Of a stretch of 48,618 bases of DNA, positions 23,355-30,333 are shown in pieces (the first letter of the stretch is position 1; each line of letters begins with the position of its first letter). A program made the translations under genes and the position numbers. The notes beneath the pieces were generated by a model. The model ran no database searches, was not told the DNA's origin, and worked only from the letters and a program-made list of their open reading frames with translations. Location of the stretch: positions 1-48,618 of IMG/VR virus record IMGVR_UViG_3300037507_001713; one strand, given 5' to 3'. The DNA is from a virus.

Positions 23355-24827
23355 TTATACCAGTCCGTTGACTTGTGCGTATTGACCCGCCCACTCCTTG
23401 AGTTGTTCTTCAGGAGATTTTCCTTCAGGTTCTTGTTCAAGGACAATAGGTATTTCAATACCAAAGTCTGTCTTGATGTTGTGTTCGTGAGTCTGGAATA
23501 CCAATCTAACGCTTGCTGCTTCGTCAGCACTGAAGTGAGCAATGAAGTTTTCCACTGCGAACTCATAGCCAAGAGCATCAACAAAGTTAACGAACTCTTG
23601 AAGCATGTTAGTTGAGATTGGTGTTTCGTACTGACCCTTGTTAGCTTCAACACGTAGTTGTTTTGCAACTACAAGTAACGCCTTAGATGTAACCAACTTA
23701 GACTCCACCTTGTCATCGTAATCCCAAGGGATTTGGATATCAAAGCGATTGCGGAATGCAAAGTTGAGCGGTGTTGTGCCAATGTAATCTGGATTCATAG
23801 TAGCGAAGATAGTGAGATCTGGATGAGCCTCAATAACTTCACCGTGGTGGTCTAGCAATGTAATAGAGCGACGACCATCTAACAATGAATATAGAACGGT
23901 ATAGATCTTAGGGCTGATGAAGTTAACCTCGTCAAGCAATAAGACGCCACCATTACGCACTACATCAGTTACCGGACCATCGATCCAAGCAAATGAACCA
24001 TTGCCATCTGATACGAACTTACCGGTCATTTGACTTGGCTCCATTGAAGCATTGCCTGAGACCGTAGCCATACGTAGGTTGCGTTCAGCAGCCCACGCTT
24101 CTACAGATGTGGTTTTACCTGGACCGGTAGGACCGTAGATTAGAACGTTGATGTTCTTACTACGAGCATAGTCAAAGATTTCAAAGTCTTGACGGGACCA
24201 GATGTCACGATGTACGTAGCGCTTTGCTAGTTCGATGCGTGGCACAGATGCCAATGATGCTTTAATCATTGGGCCCGTAGACTCTGCAACTCGTATAGGA
24301 GTTGGTTCGACTATTACCGGTGTTGGCGTTGTTTGTGTTGGTGCTGATACTAGCGGGACCGGATTTCCTGGCATACGGCGATTGTCAATTACATGAGCCT
24401 CAAGAGCATCATCACCTACACTTACTGCTTCATAGATTTCGCATAAGCGTTCTACGAATGACATAGTGTCTGTGCTTAGTGCTGCTTTGGTATGTGCTTG
24501 ACACGCTTTAGTGCCTAGGACTGGGGAATAACCTTTGTCCGTCATGGCACGCTCATCTGCTGATGTAACATATACAGCAACTGGTGTGCGTGTTAGCTTT
24601 TCGTCAGTACCTATCTGTCCCGTGATAGTGTCGAGGTCTGTTTCCTCCCACTTGTTGTGAGGACCTTTAGTCCCGTCAGTATCACGTGAATAGATTCGTA
24701 CATTTCCATCATGTGGAGTGATAAGAACCTGACGGCGCTTAGCCCCCATGGTTGGTTCGTACGACTCTGTGAATACAGCGATATCCATAGCTTTTACCCC
24801 TTCTTTGGTAATGGAATCGTTTGTCAT
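23355..24827 (-). CDS. CobS/MoxR-like AAA+ ATPase
   Basis: A 490-residue protein. An N-terminal region of about 160 residues and a Pro/Thr linker precede an AAA+ core: Walker A GPTGPGKT (232-239), Walker B VLLLDEVNF (about 295-303), sensor ATMNPDY and an arginine-rich lid. The sequence fits the MoxR/CobS branch. It probably acts with the VWA protein encoded 2 nt downstream. Both lie on the strand opposite to the B12-dependent RNR but close to it. A CCAACACAAAC motif is in the linker. Confidence 0.88.
   Translation of the reverse strand: MTNDSITKEGVKAMDIAVFTESYEPTMGAKRRQVLITPHDGNVRIYSRDTDGTKGPHNKWEETDLDTITGQIGTDEKLTRTPVAVYVTSADERAMTDKGYSPVLGTKACQAHTKAALSTDTMSFVERLCEIYEAVSVGDDALEAHVIDNRRMPGNPVPLVSAPTQTTPTPVIVEPTPIRVAESTGPMIKASLASVPRIELAKRYVHRDIWSRQDFEIFDYARSKNINVLIYGPTGPGKTTSVEAWAAERNLRMATVSGNASMEPSQMTGKFVSDGNGSFAWIDGPVTDVVRNGGVLLLDEVNFISPKIYTVLYSLLDGRRSITLLDHHGEVIEAHPDLTIFATMNPDYIGTTPLNFAFRNRFDIQIPWDYDDKVESKLVTSKALLVVAKQLRVEANKGQYETPISTNMLQEFVNFVDALGYEFAVENFIAHFSADEAASVRLVFQTHEHNIKTDFGIEIPIVLEQEPEGKSPEEQLKEWAGQYAQVNGLV
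24331..24341 (-). repeat. CCAACACAAAC motif, copy 5
   Basis: Sense strand, inside the linker of the AAA+ gene (codons APTQTTPTP). Confidence 0.8.
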
Positions 24828-24864
24828 ATTGCTATGACATTCCCTAACGATTTGTTAGGGAAAC

Positions 24865-25095
24865 TTAGTCTTCGTCGTCTTCTAGGACGCGGTTTTCAAT
24901 TACGGCTGCCATTTCGTAGGCTACCTGCTTATCACGAGGCCATTTAGTAATTAAGTCAAACAACACTCCGCTGTTCTCGGCCTTATTCATAATTAAATGC
25001 ATTTGCTTTGTAATGTAATCATAAAATTCTTGTTTCTCAACTGGGGATAAGGAATCAAAACTAGGTAAATCGTCATCTTCATTTTCGTCAAACAT
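24865..25095 (-). CDS. Unknown acidic 76-aa protein
   Basis: It begins MFDENEDDDLPSFDSLSPVE, continues as a helical part with FYDYITKQMHLIMNK, and ends LEDDED. The ATG at 25095 follows AGAAGGG; the frame stays open further upstream, but that part runs through the hairpin at 25122-25154 and looks noncoding. Function unknown. Confidence 0.5.
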   Translation of the reverse strand: MFDENEDDDLPSFDSLSPVEKQEFYDYITKQMHLIMNKAENSGVLFDLITKWPRDKQVAYEMAAVIENRVLEDDED

Positions 25096-25121
25096 GTTGT
25101 TCCCTTCTGTTAGGTTTAAAT

Positions 25122-25154
25122 CCCCGAAGCAGGTCTCTAAGACCTGCCTCGGGG
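25122..25154 (-). terminator. 15-bp hairpin, terminator or attenuator
   Basis: On the minus strand CCCCGAGGCAGGTCT pairs with AGACCTGCTTCGGGG around TAG; the only imperfection is a G-U wobble on this strand. ATTTAAACC follows instead of a U tract, 27 nt before the start at 25095, so it may be an attenuator or mRNA-stability hairpin. Confidence 0.55.
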
Positions 25155-25436
25155 TATCTATAAGACTTACGCACGGAGGGACAAGAGAGGCTGGAAACTT
25201 AGCAACTACGGGTTCGCTCACGTGATTTATGTGCTCGCGGAAGTGGTTAGTTGGACTAAACATCTGTCACGATCAACCATCTCCCTAACGGCCCACGGCT
25301 ATTGCTTTCCGGCTTGGGTCGAATCAAGTATCTTGCCGAGTGCTTCTTGTCTTACAGAATGGATACGCCCCCAAGGAGAGGCACTTGATTGCCAGATTGT
25401 GGTCGAAGGTCCTGGTCAAGGGAGCGCATCACGATT

Positions 25437-25447
25437 GTTTGTGTTGG
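25437..25447 (-). repeat. CCAACACAAAC motif, copy 6
   Basis: Sense strand, immediately after the TAA of the 25448 gene. It shares 17 nt (CCAACACAAACAATCGT) with the copy at 38201. Confidence 0.8.
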
Positions 25448-25915
25448 TTAGATGCCTGCGGTCTGTGTGAACGCAGCCTCTGCTTGATTCATTTGGCCAA
25501 TTATCAAAGTCTGATAGAAAGGGCCAGGCATTTGCTTGTTCATTGCTTGTGCTACTGACCACAAGAATGATGTTGCTTCTGCTGGTTCGTTACGAGAGAT
25601 TGCTTTGACTGTAATGTCCTTACGTTCAAACGCAAAGGAAACAGCGGCTACATACTCACTGAATGTACGAACCTGCACTTTTTCTGCTGCACTTCGTAGT
25701 GCTGCACACAATGTGTTAAGCACTGCGTCGTGGTCTGTTGTATCTCTAAGCACATAACCAAGCACAGCATCTCTGAAGTGACTGTTGGTGCTCATGTCCA
25801 CAAGGTTTGCTGGAATGTATCCACCCATAATCTGAGTAGCTGCCTGAATAGGCGTAGTTACTAGACCTTGAGTTGGAACATTCTCTCCTGTGTAATCAAC
25901 TGATGTTGTTGACAT
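25448..25915 (-). CDS. DUF4192-like small protein
   Basis: A 155-residue protein: a charged beta/alpha middle (GYVLRDTTDHDAVLNTLCAA) and a C-terminal part (EATSFLWSVAQAMNKQMPG) resembling the protein at 20.5-21.1 kb and the C-terminal DUF4192 pattern. The similarity is weak and judged by eye. It overlaps the upstream gene by 20 nt. Function unknown. Confidence 0.4.
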   Translation of the reverse strand: MSTTSVDYTGENVPTQGLVTTPIQAATQIMGGYIPANLVDMSTNSHFRDAVLGYVLRDTTDHDAVLNTLCAALRSAAEKVQVRTFSEYVAAVSFAFERKDITVKAISRNEPAEATSFLWSVAQAMNKQMPGPFYQTLIIGQMNQAEAAFTQTAGI

Positions 25916-26603
25916 ACGCTGCGATCCTTTTCTCTAGTTCGGTTGGAGGTTGTTTTACTAATGACCCATTGCTTAGTCTGAGTGGAGAACCATCCCAGAG
26001 TAAAGATATAGGTTTATTTCCATAGTCTCGTTTGCCACTACCATTACAGCCGTAACATTCACGTGATTTAGGAACGTTGTGGGAAGAGTTGAATCCATGT
26101 TCACACTTACCATAATGCCAATACTGGCTGGTGCCTGATTTTGGCATCCACTCTGGATGGTCTTCACATGGAAATGAGTTATTACAATAAGACGGACTGC
26201 ACCAAGAGTCTACTAAACCAGAACCTCTACACCCTCTACATTTTTGAATTTTAGATGGTGAGATAACTGCATCTGTTGTGGTTATGTAAATTTGGCCGTC
26301 TCTTTGGAATACATTTTTGAGGCCACTAAAATCTCTAATGTTACGACGAACTGTTTGAGATCTTAATGGGAACCAACTGCCACCCCAACTTGTTGTAGAT
26401 TGTGATGGACATTGGATTGTTAACGTGCCATCAGGGTGAAATAAGATTGGGTCAAATTGTGCCCACTTATCCAAGATAGCAATGTCTTTGCCCCGATGTT
26501 GTAGACGAAGACCACGCATATACATTGGTCGGTCCCATTTTTTACGACCGCCTGCTAGATATGACTTGGCTTCATCATAGTTTGATACCCACCACGCACC
26601 CAT
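25896..26603 (-). CDS. Protein with DnaJ-type zinc-finger repeats
   Basis: A 235-residue protein. Two CxxCxGxG motifs (KCRGCRGSG and ECYGCNGSG) flank a Cys/His-rich segment (WCSPSYCNNSFPCEDH, KCEHGF). They form a zinc-binding module like the DnaJ central domain, without any J domain. The N-terminal part is an unknown alpha/beta domain. It may bind unfolded protein or RNA. It shares its start base with the downstream end of the 96-aa gene. Confidence 0.5.
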   Translation of the reverse strand: MGAWWVSNYDEAKSYLAGGRKKWDRPMYMRGLRLQHRGKDIAILDKWAQFDPILFHPDGTLTIQCPSQSTTSWGGSWFPLRSQTVRRNIRDFSGLKNVFQRDGQIYITTTDAVISPSKIQKCRGCRGSGLVDSWCSPSYCNNSFPCEDHPEWMPKSGTSQYWHYGKCEHGFNSSHNVPKSRECYGCNGSGKRDYGNKPISLLWDGSPLRLSNGSLVKQPPTELEKRIAAYVNNIS

Positions 26604-26893
26604 TACTTTGCTTCTGCACTTTCGAACAGACTTGTATTAGTTGCATCAAAGAAGGTTTCCCTGTCTTGTTCTGCTTTGCGTGGTTCGTCGTAATCTTCAT
26701 CAAACCATACGATACTGATTGGATTACGTTTTGCTGCTATTGGTGATACTGCATAGAGCGCCATACCTAAGCCATCTATCATGCCGGTATGGTATGCCCT
26801 ACTGTGTTGCGAATCAAGACCGTGAAGTTCGAGTTCTTCCTCGACCATCATGCGTTCTATTTTCGCTATCAACTTGCGCTTGTTAAGCCACAT
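26603..26893 (-). CDS. Unknown 96-aa protein
   Basis: MWLNKRKLIAKIERMMVEEE, then a short Gly/His part and an acidic C-terminus (DEDYDEPRKAEQD). ATG at 26893 lies 7 nt after AGAAGGG. The frame is open upstream to 27022, but that part contains the motif copy and a pseudoknot-like element and is taken as leader. Function unknown. Confidence 0.5.
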   Translation of the reverse strand: MWLNKRKLIAKIERMMVEEELELHGLDSQHSRAYHTGMIDGLGMALYAVSPIAAKRNPISIVWFDEDYDEPRKAEQDRETFFDATNTSLFESAEAK

Positions 26894-27243
26894 GTTGCAT
26901 CCCTTCTGTGTGTTGGGCGGTTTGTTTGTGTTGGGCAGAGGCGCCACTTTCAACGGTATCCTGACTCTAGCCTCGGCACACGTGGGAATTACCCCGAGGT
27001 GTGCTGTCATCAGCAAACGCATTTAGTCTCTGGTGTTTTGATTAGTTGCACATAGGCGGGAGTAATGTCCCCATGGGATACCCGCTAGATACTTTCTCTT
27101 GGCTAACCATTATGCCTCTGCCAACGTGCTTGCATAGACTGTGACATCTATACAAGCTCCATCACATTTGTATACCGCATGATGGTGCGGTCCTACGAGG
27201 GCTATAACTTCATAGCAAAGCAGTATGCTATAGCCGTGCAAGA
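26894..27243 (-). ncRNA. Candidate structured RNA / long leader
   Basis: No convincing gene is present. On the minus strand, in order, four stems occur within 190 nt: GGCTATA/TATAGCC (27200-27235, with inner CATA/TATG), ACCGCA/TGCGGT (27174-27191), an 11-bp GCTTGTATAGA/TCTATGCAAGC (27128-27157, one G-U), and GCGGG/CCCGC with nested TCCC/GGGA (27056-27085). A pseudoknot-like pair of 6-bp stems follows at 26971-27004, then CCAACACAAAC and the AGAAGGG site of the 26893 gene. It could be a cis-regulatory leader or a processed ncRNA. Confidence 0.5.
26924..26935 (-). repeat. CCAACACAAAC motif, copy 7
   Basis: Sense strand in the leader of the 26893 gene, followed by the related CCCAACACACAGAAGGGA. 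Confidence 0.8.
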
Positions 27244-27441
27244 TTAATCTTTAAAGAAAGATTTTGAATACAACTCATCCATTTGTGTGCGCTTATAACC
27301 TTCTTGTTTACGCTCATAGATGCGGTAAGACTGTGAGTCGTAGTATCTACTACGCCACATATATGCATAGGTTGTTATACCTATTGAATAAAACAATAGG
27401 AATAAAAATAACCACGATTGACTAGGCGTCATTGGAAACAC
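27244..27441 (-). CDS. Small membrane protein (one TM)
   Basis: A 65-residue protein. An N-terminal hydrophobic helix (SWLFLFLLFYSIGITTYAYMW) precedes a basic Tyr/Arg/Lys-rich tail. GTG at 27441 has AAAGGA well spaced; ATG at 27432 is an alternative. It overlaps the upstream gene by 20 nt. An inner-membrane accessory protein; role unknown. Confidence 0.5.
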   Translation of the reverse strand: MFPMTPSQSWLFLFLLFYSIGITTYAYMWRSRYYDSQSYRIYERKQEGYKRTQMDELYSKSFFKD

Positions 27442-27679
27442 TAGTTGTTTCCTTTCTTACTTTGCCTGTCTTCCAGTGTGGGATAGTTGGGTGGTCAACA
27501 CGACCGCCTGCTGCTTTCCAGGCTTCACGCTTCTCATGGTTGCTTGCACTGCGACCGTTAATACGACCTGGTCTAGACTCAAACTTGGATTTGACTCCAT
27601 CTGGGCCAGGATTCTTTTTCCATGCTTTGCCATTAGGTCGGCTATCATTTCTTGAACCGCCTGATTTTTTCCCTGCCAT
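27422..27679 (-). CDS. Basic 85-aa protein
   Basis: A Lys/Arg/Gly/Asn-rich protein (MAGKKSGGSRNDSRPNGKAW; RINGRSASNHEKREAWKAAG), probably nucleic-acid binding and partly disordered. AAAGGAG precedes the ATG, with a CCAACACAAAC motif 27-37 nt upstream. No known family. Confidence 0.5.
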   Translation of the reverse strand: MAGKKSGGSRNDSRPNGKAWKKNPGPDGVKSKFESRPGRINGRSASNHEKREAWKAAGGRVDHPTIPHWKTGKVRKETTSVSNDA

Positions 27680-27705
27680 TGAAGGCTCCTTTCGGGGGTG
27701 TGTGG

Positions 27706-27716
27706 GTTTGTGTTGG
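27706..27716 (-). repeat. CCAACACAAAC motif, copy 8
   Basis: Sense strand, in the 5' leader of the 27679 gene, directly after the stop of the upstream gene. Confidence 0.8.
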
Positions 27717-27866
27717 TTATGGACATTGGCATATCCCTTGTGAGCACTGCCAGTTTAGAAGTGCTTCTGATTCTGTGTAGCCATTGAGTATCTCAATAGC
27801 CATGAACAGGTCTTTCTTTAATTCATCAAGCGTTGGGGAATTGCTTGTGCCAGTTTTTGTTGACAT
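27717..27866 (-). CDS. Unknown 49-aa protein
   Basis: MSTKTGTSNSPTLDELKKDL, then a helix and a Cys-containing end (WQCSQGICQCP). It starts inside the 3' end of the upstream gene (41-nt overlap). The Shine-Dalgarno is weak, so the start is uncertain. The Cys tail is like those of other small proteins here. Confidence 0.4.
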   Translation of the reverse strand: MSTKTGTSNSPTLDELKKDLFMAIEILNGYTESEALLNWQCSQGICQCP

Positions 27867-28185
27867 AGGCAATGCTTTTTCTGTATTGCTCGTCAAACCA
27901 TTCTTTGGTGTAGCCACTGCAGTATTCCTCCTCTGTATTTGAGTGCCAGTTAAACACTGTGGTCTCAGGTATACACATGAACTTTGTGAATTCGTGGGCA
28001 CACTTGTGGCACAATGTAAATTGCAGGGGGTTCTTACCACCCTCAGCATAGATGTTGTCTACGAACATTGCGTAACCACCATCTAATGATATGTCTAAAG
28101 CAACAGGTATATCAGAGTCCATAGACATGGGCTTGAATACTTGTGGGTCTTGACATCTTGCGCATTCAACTATGGTTATAGTCAT
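27826..28185 (-). CDS. Zinc-binding protein of unknown function
   Basis: A 119-residue protein. CARC near residue 8 and LCHKCAHEF near residue 58 make a split zinc site (CxxC...CxxC) in a small alpha/beta protein. The leader CCTAACAGAAGGGA, shared with the 25095 gene, precedes its ATG. Function unknown. Confidence 0.55.
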   Translation of the reverse strand: MTITIVECARCQDPQVFKPMSMDSDIPVALDISLDGGYAMFVDNIYAEGGKNPLQFTLCHKCAHEFTKFMCIPETTVFNWHSNTEEEYCSGYTKEWFDEQYRKSIAYVNKNWHKQFPNA

Positions 28186-28345
28186 TGTTATCCCTTCTGT
28201 TAGGTGAGCAGTTTAGCCTTCACATGCTCAGGTGAGGCGCAGATATACCCCGTTGCTCGGGCCGTGTTTTACCTCAGGTCTCGTCAGACCAACCACATGG
28301 TCGCATCGCTGTGCGACGCTTAATGTGTATCCCTTTCTCTGGGAA
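28186..28345 (-). other. Structured noncoding spacer/leader
   Basis: No gene is visible in these 160 nt. On the minus strand it contains GTCGCA/TGCGAC (28300-28317), GGTCT/AGACC (28277-28290) and TGAGCA/TGCTCA (28205-28230). It then ends in the CCTAACAGAAGGGA leader of the 28185 gene. A regulatory leader is likely. Confidence 0.4.
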
Positions 28346-28432
28346 TTATTTACGCCATGCTTTGATGGCAACGATGAAGACTAGTGAGATACAGATGATC
28401 ACGATAGTCTGTGGCTCGAATTCAATATACAT
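28346..28432 (-). CDS. 28-aa single-TM microprotein
   Basis: MYIEFEPQTIVIICISLVFI followed by a short basic end (KAWRK). One transmembrane helix with an acidic N-terminus. Its ATG directly follows the stop of the upstream gene, which supports coupled translation. Function unknown; small phage membrane peptides can act in superinfection or lysis control. Confidence 0.45.
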   Translation of the reverse strand: MYIEFEPQTIVIICISLVFIVAIKAWRK

Positions 28433-29104
28433 TTACAAACCCTCCACTTCTCGTAGAGCCTTTTGCAAAGCGTCTTGCTGTTCTTTGAGTGAAGCAATCT
28501 TTGCTTCTTTTATCTTTTCCTTAGCCGTTGCTAAGAATGATGCTAGTTCTGTGCACTCAGACAATTCAAGTCTGATTGAACGACCAGCTTTGCTTACATC
28601 TACACTCATAGAGTGTTCGTTGACTTCGTATGACAATGGGTCGTCACACCAACTTGATGTTCTAGGCATTGTTCCCTTTCTTGTTGTTGTTGTGTTTAGA
28701 TAGTTGAACTTGTCAATCCAATGAGCAAAACTAGGGTCATGAGGAGTTTCTGCTTTAGATGTAAATCCATAAGTAGAAAGCCATTTAACCTGGTAGTAAA
28801 TGCCTGTTGTTTCGTCAAAGACATAGTCTGGCCAATACCAAGACTGTCGTCGCTTGTCGAAGTTCTCATCAAACAATGCTTCTTGCTTGCTCACTTCCCT
28901 GAGTAAATAGAATTGATCAGGGTCGCTTCGCTTGCCACAATACATGTCGTATAGAGTCCACGAATTACCTTTGTAGGTAACTTTGTCGGGATACTCCAAG
29001 ATGTGAAGACGATAGGCAATCCACTGCTTATCAGCACTCACCTTATGGTTTCTATACCACCGATTGTATGATTGTTCTAGAGTCATGATGTCCTCATCGG
29101 ACAT
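28433..29104 (-). CDS. Unknown 223-aa protein, looks like two fused small genes
   Basis: The first 132 residues (MSDEDIMTLEQSYNRWYRNH...; WYWPDYVFDETTGIYYQVKW) form one unknown domain. The linker NTTTTRKGT is encoded by a sequence that looks like a leader, with AGAAAGGGA before ATG at 28670. The last 78 residues (MPRTSSWCDDPLSYEVNEHS...) end in a coiled coil. An internal start producing the C-terminal part alone is plausible. GAGGGG precedes ATG 29104, which lies 12 nt after a terminator U tract. Confidence 0.5.
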   Translation of the reverse strand: MSDEDIMTLEQSYNRWYRNHKVSADKQWIAYRLHILEYPDKVTYKGNSWTLYDMYCGKRSDPDQFYLLREVSKQEALFDENFDKRRQSWYWPDYVFDETTGIYYQVKWLSTYGFTSKAETPHDPSFAHWIDKFNYLNTTTTRKGTMPRTSSWCDDPLSYEVNEHSMSVDVSKAGRSIRLELSECTELASFLATAKEKIKEAKIASLKEQQDALQKALREVEGL

Positions 29105-29707
29105 TTGTGCCCCTCTCAATAAAAATAGAACGGGAGGTTTCCTATACCCTCCCGCTCTACTTCCCTTCTCTAGGTTATCTATCTCCCACTGAGATAGATA
29201 GAGGACACACTGAATTACTGAAGGAATTGCGTGAGACTCACAGCCACAGGCCCTCTTGCGTCGTTTCACTCTGTATGCAGCATCGGTCGCGTCTCTTACT
29301 ACATACTCCACTCTTACTTAGGTAGGTAACTATCTCAGCGCCTGTGCCTCGACACCTAAGTCCGTCCTGTTTCGCTTCTTCACGCCCTCTCTATCTTCAT
29401 AGTTACACCCCAATAGAGATTTCGTTCTCGATGCAATCAACAGCCTATTCAGTGTGCCCTCTGTCCATCTCAGACTTCGCGGGGAAGAATTGGTGTATTA
29501 CCAATGAGAGGCACACCAAACGAGGGATGTTATACGGCCATTTTCGGGGGGACGAGTGGAACTATGTAAGTAGATGTGTATACATACATAACTGCGCCAA
29601 GCGGAAGTCAGACGAGACCACATCTAGTGCCTCTGACAATACTTACCAACCGGTGGGTATCCGTGCTTGATGTGCCTTCCATCAGCAATACTAAAAAAGC
29701 GGGGGGA
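29105..29707 (-). ncRNA. Candidate large structured noncoding RNA
   Basis: No credible gene exists in about 600 nt between two minus-strand genes. Minus-strand folding elements, 5' to 3': TAGATGTG/CACATCTA (29571-29626), TTGGTGT/ACACCAA (29490-29519), CTTC/GAAG (29475-29487), and a 16-bp long-range helix AGAGGGCACACTGAAT with ATTCAGTGTGTCCTCT (29447-29462 with 29200-29215, one G-U). This helix encloses a pseudoknot of an 8-bp (29326-29333/29399-29406) and a 7-bp stem (29316-29322/29355-29361). A 10-bp hairpin TATCTATCTC/GAGATAGATA and an intrinsic terminator close it. This layout resembles large ornate phage RNAs such as GOLLD or ROOL in style; class unassigned. Confidence 0.6.
29116..29159 (-). 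terminator. Intrinsic terminator ending the noncoding interval
   Basis: On the minus strand AGAGCGGGAGG pairs with CCTCCCGTTCT (one G-U) around a 10-nt loop and is followed by ATTTTTATTG. It lies directly before the 29104 start codon, so it most likely ends an RNA made from 29.1-29.7 kb. Confidence 0.8.
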
Positions 29708-29911
29708 TTACTGTCTACCTGATGACTTACCATCTAATAGATGAGGACTATCCTTCTCTACAATGCCAAAGCCTTGCTTAGGATTGAGAACAAGTCTGTA
29801 GTCTCTTGCTACTTCATAATTGGCTTTGTAACTGCCACAGGTTGGACAGGTGTTCTTACCTATCTCCCAACGAGCAGGAGATACAGGCTGTCCGCAAACT
29901 ACGCAATTCAT
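29708..29911 (-). CDS. Zinc ribbon protein, 67 aa
   Basis: MNCVVCGQPVSPARWEIGKN followed by CPTCGS: a CxxC...CxxC zinc ribbon, then an alpha/beta tail (YEVARDYRLVLNP). AAAGGA precedes the ATG. It is flanked on both sides by long structured noncoding DNA. Function unknown; RNA or DNA binding is possible. Confidence 0.6.
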   Translation of the reverse strand: MNCVVCGQPVSPARWEIGKNTCPTCGSYKANYEVARDYRLVLNPKQGFGIVEKDSPHLLDGKSSGRQ

Positions 29912-30333
29912 AACTATCCTTTCTTACTATCTTGATAGATAGTGAGAGATACATAGGAATACATTTACACTGGCTCTCAGCGACCCATGTATCTTTCACA
30001 ACCTACCTGATAACAGACCTAGACCCTAGTCGTAGACCTGGTGTGTCTCTCAATGCTCATAGTTATGTAATTAGCAGTAGCCAATTATGTATGATGAGAG
30101 ATAGCTCACATTGTGAGATGAGAAAGCCCTAGCCGACATTGTGAAGGGGACGGCTAGGGCTTCTCGATAGACAGAAGACACGATAACAGCAGGCTCTACT
30201 CGGGGGAGATAACTGGTTCCCTATGGCTACGAACCAATAGGGCTTTCTCCACTCCCCATCTATACCCATAGGGATACTATGGACATAGAAAGGAAGTGGG
30301 CGGGGGTTTTCCCCCACCCACTAACTTGTCTAA
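29912..30333 (-). ncRNA. Second structured noncoding interval
   Basis: About 420 nt without a credible gene. It has a 12-bp perfect hairpin AAGCCCTAGCCG/CGGCTAGGGCTT (30124-30162) and CCATAG/CTATGG near 30270. Crossed stems TGGTTC/GAACCA and CCTAT/ATAGG (30214-30241) form an H-type pseudoknot pattern. AGATACAT/ATGTATCT (29947-29994) and a hairpin in the 29911 leader complete it. The interval begins after the terminator at 30296-30321. It may encode a separate ncRNA or a long leader of the zinc-ribbon gene. Confidence 0.45.
30296..30321 (-). terminator. Strong terminator hairpin
   Basis: On the minus strand GTGGGTGGGGG pairs with CCCCCGCCCAC around AAAA, followed by TTCCTTTCT. It lies 12 nt after the stop of the 30858 gene. 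Confidence 0.85.

Larger units (their letters stand above)
25096..25447 (-). other. Structured noncoding leader/spacer
   Basis: No credible gene lies in these 350 nt. Read on the minus strand it starts with CCAACACAAAC directly after a stop codon. It then has a stem (CTTGACCAG with CTGG...TCAAG, 25384-25420) and near the downstream gene a 15-bp hairpin at 25122-25154. It ends with the shared leader CCTAACAGAAGGGA. A small RNA or long regulated leader is possible. Confidence 0.45.

Noticed and set aside
25096-25263. N-terminal extension of the 25095 gene
   Set aside because: It would be encoded by the 15-bp hairpin and has unlike composition; AGAAGGG sits just before ATG 25095.
26894-27022. 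N-terminal extension of the 26893 gene
   Set aside because: The frame is open, but it crosses the pseudoknot-like element and repeat motif, and a well-spaced AGAAGGG precedes ATG 26893.
27023-27243. tRNA gene(s)
   Set aside because: Several hairpins are present, but no cloverleaf order and no GTTCRA T-loop was found. The same holds for 25.1-25.4, 28.2 and 29.1-30.3 kb.
28311-28703. 130-codon plus-strand ORF
   Set aside because: Antisense to the 28433 coding region and the 28-aa membrane ORF, without Shine-Dalgarno.
29344-29670. 108-codon plus-strand ORF
   Set aside because: It lies antisense across the strongest RNA stems, has no Shine-Dalgarno, low-complexity-free but domain-free sequence and odd composition; treated as chance in the noncoding interval.
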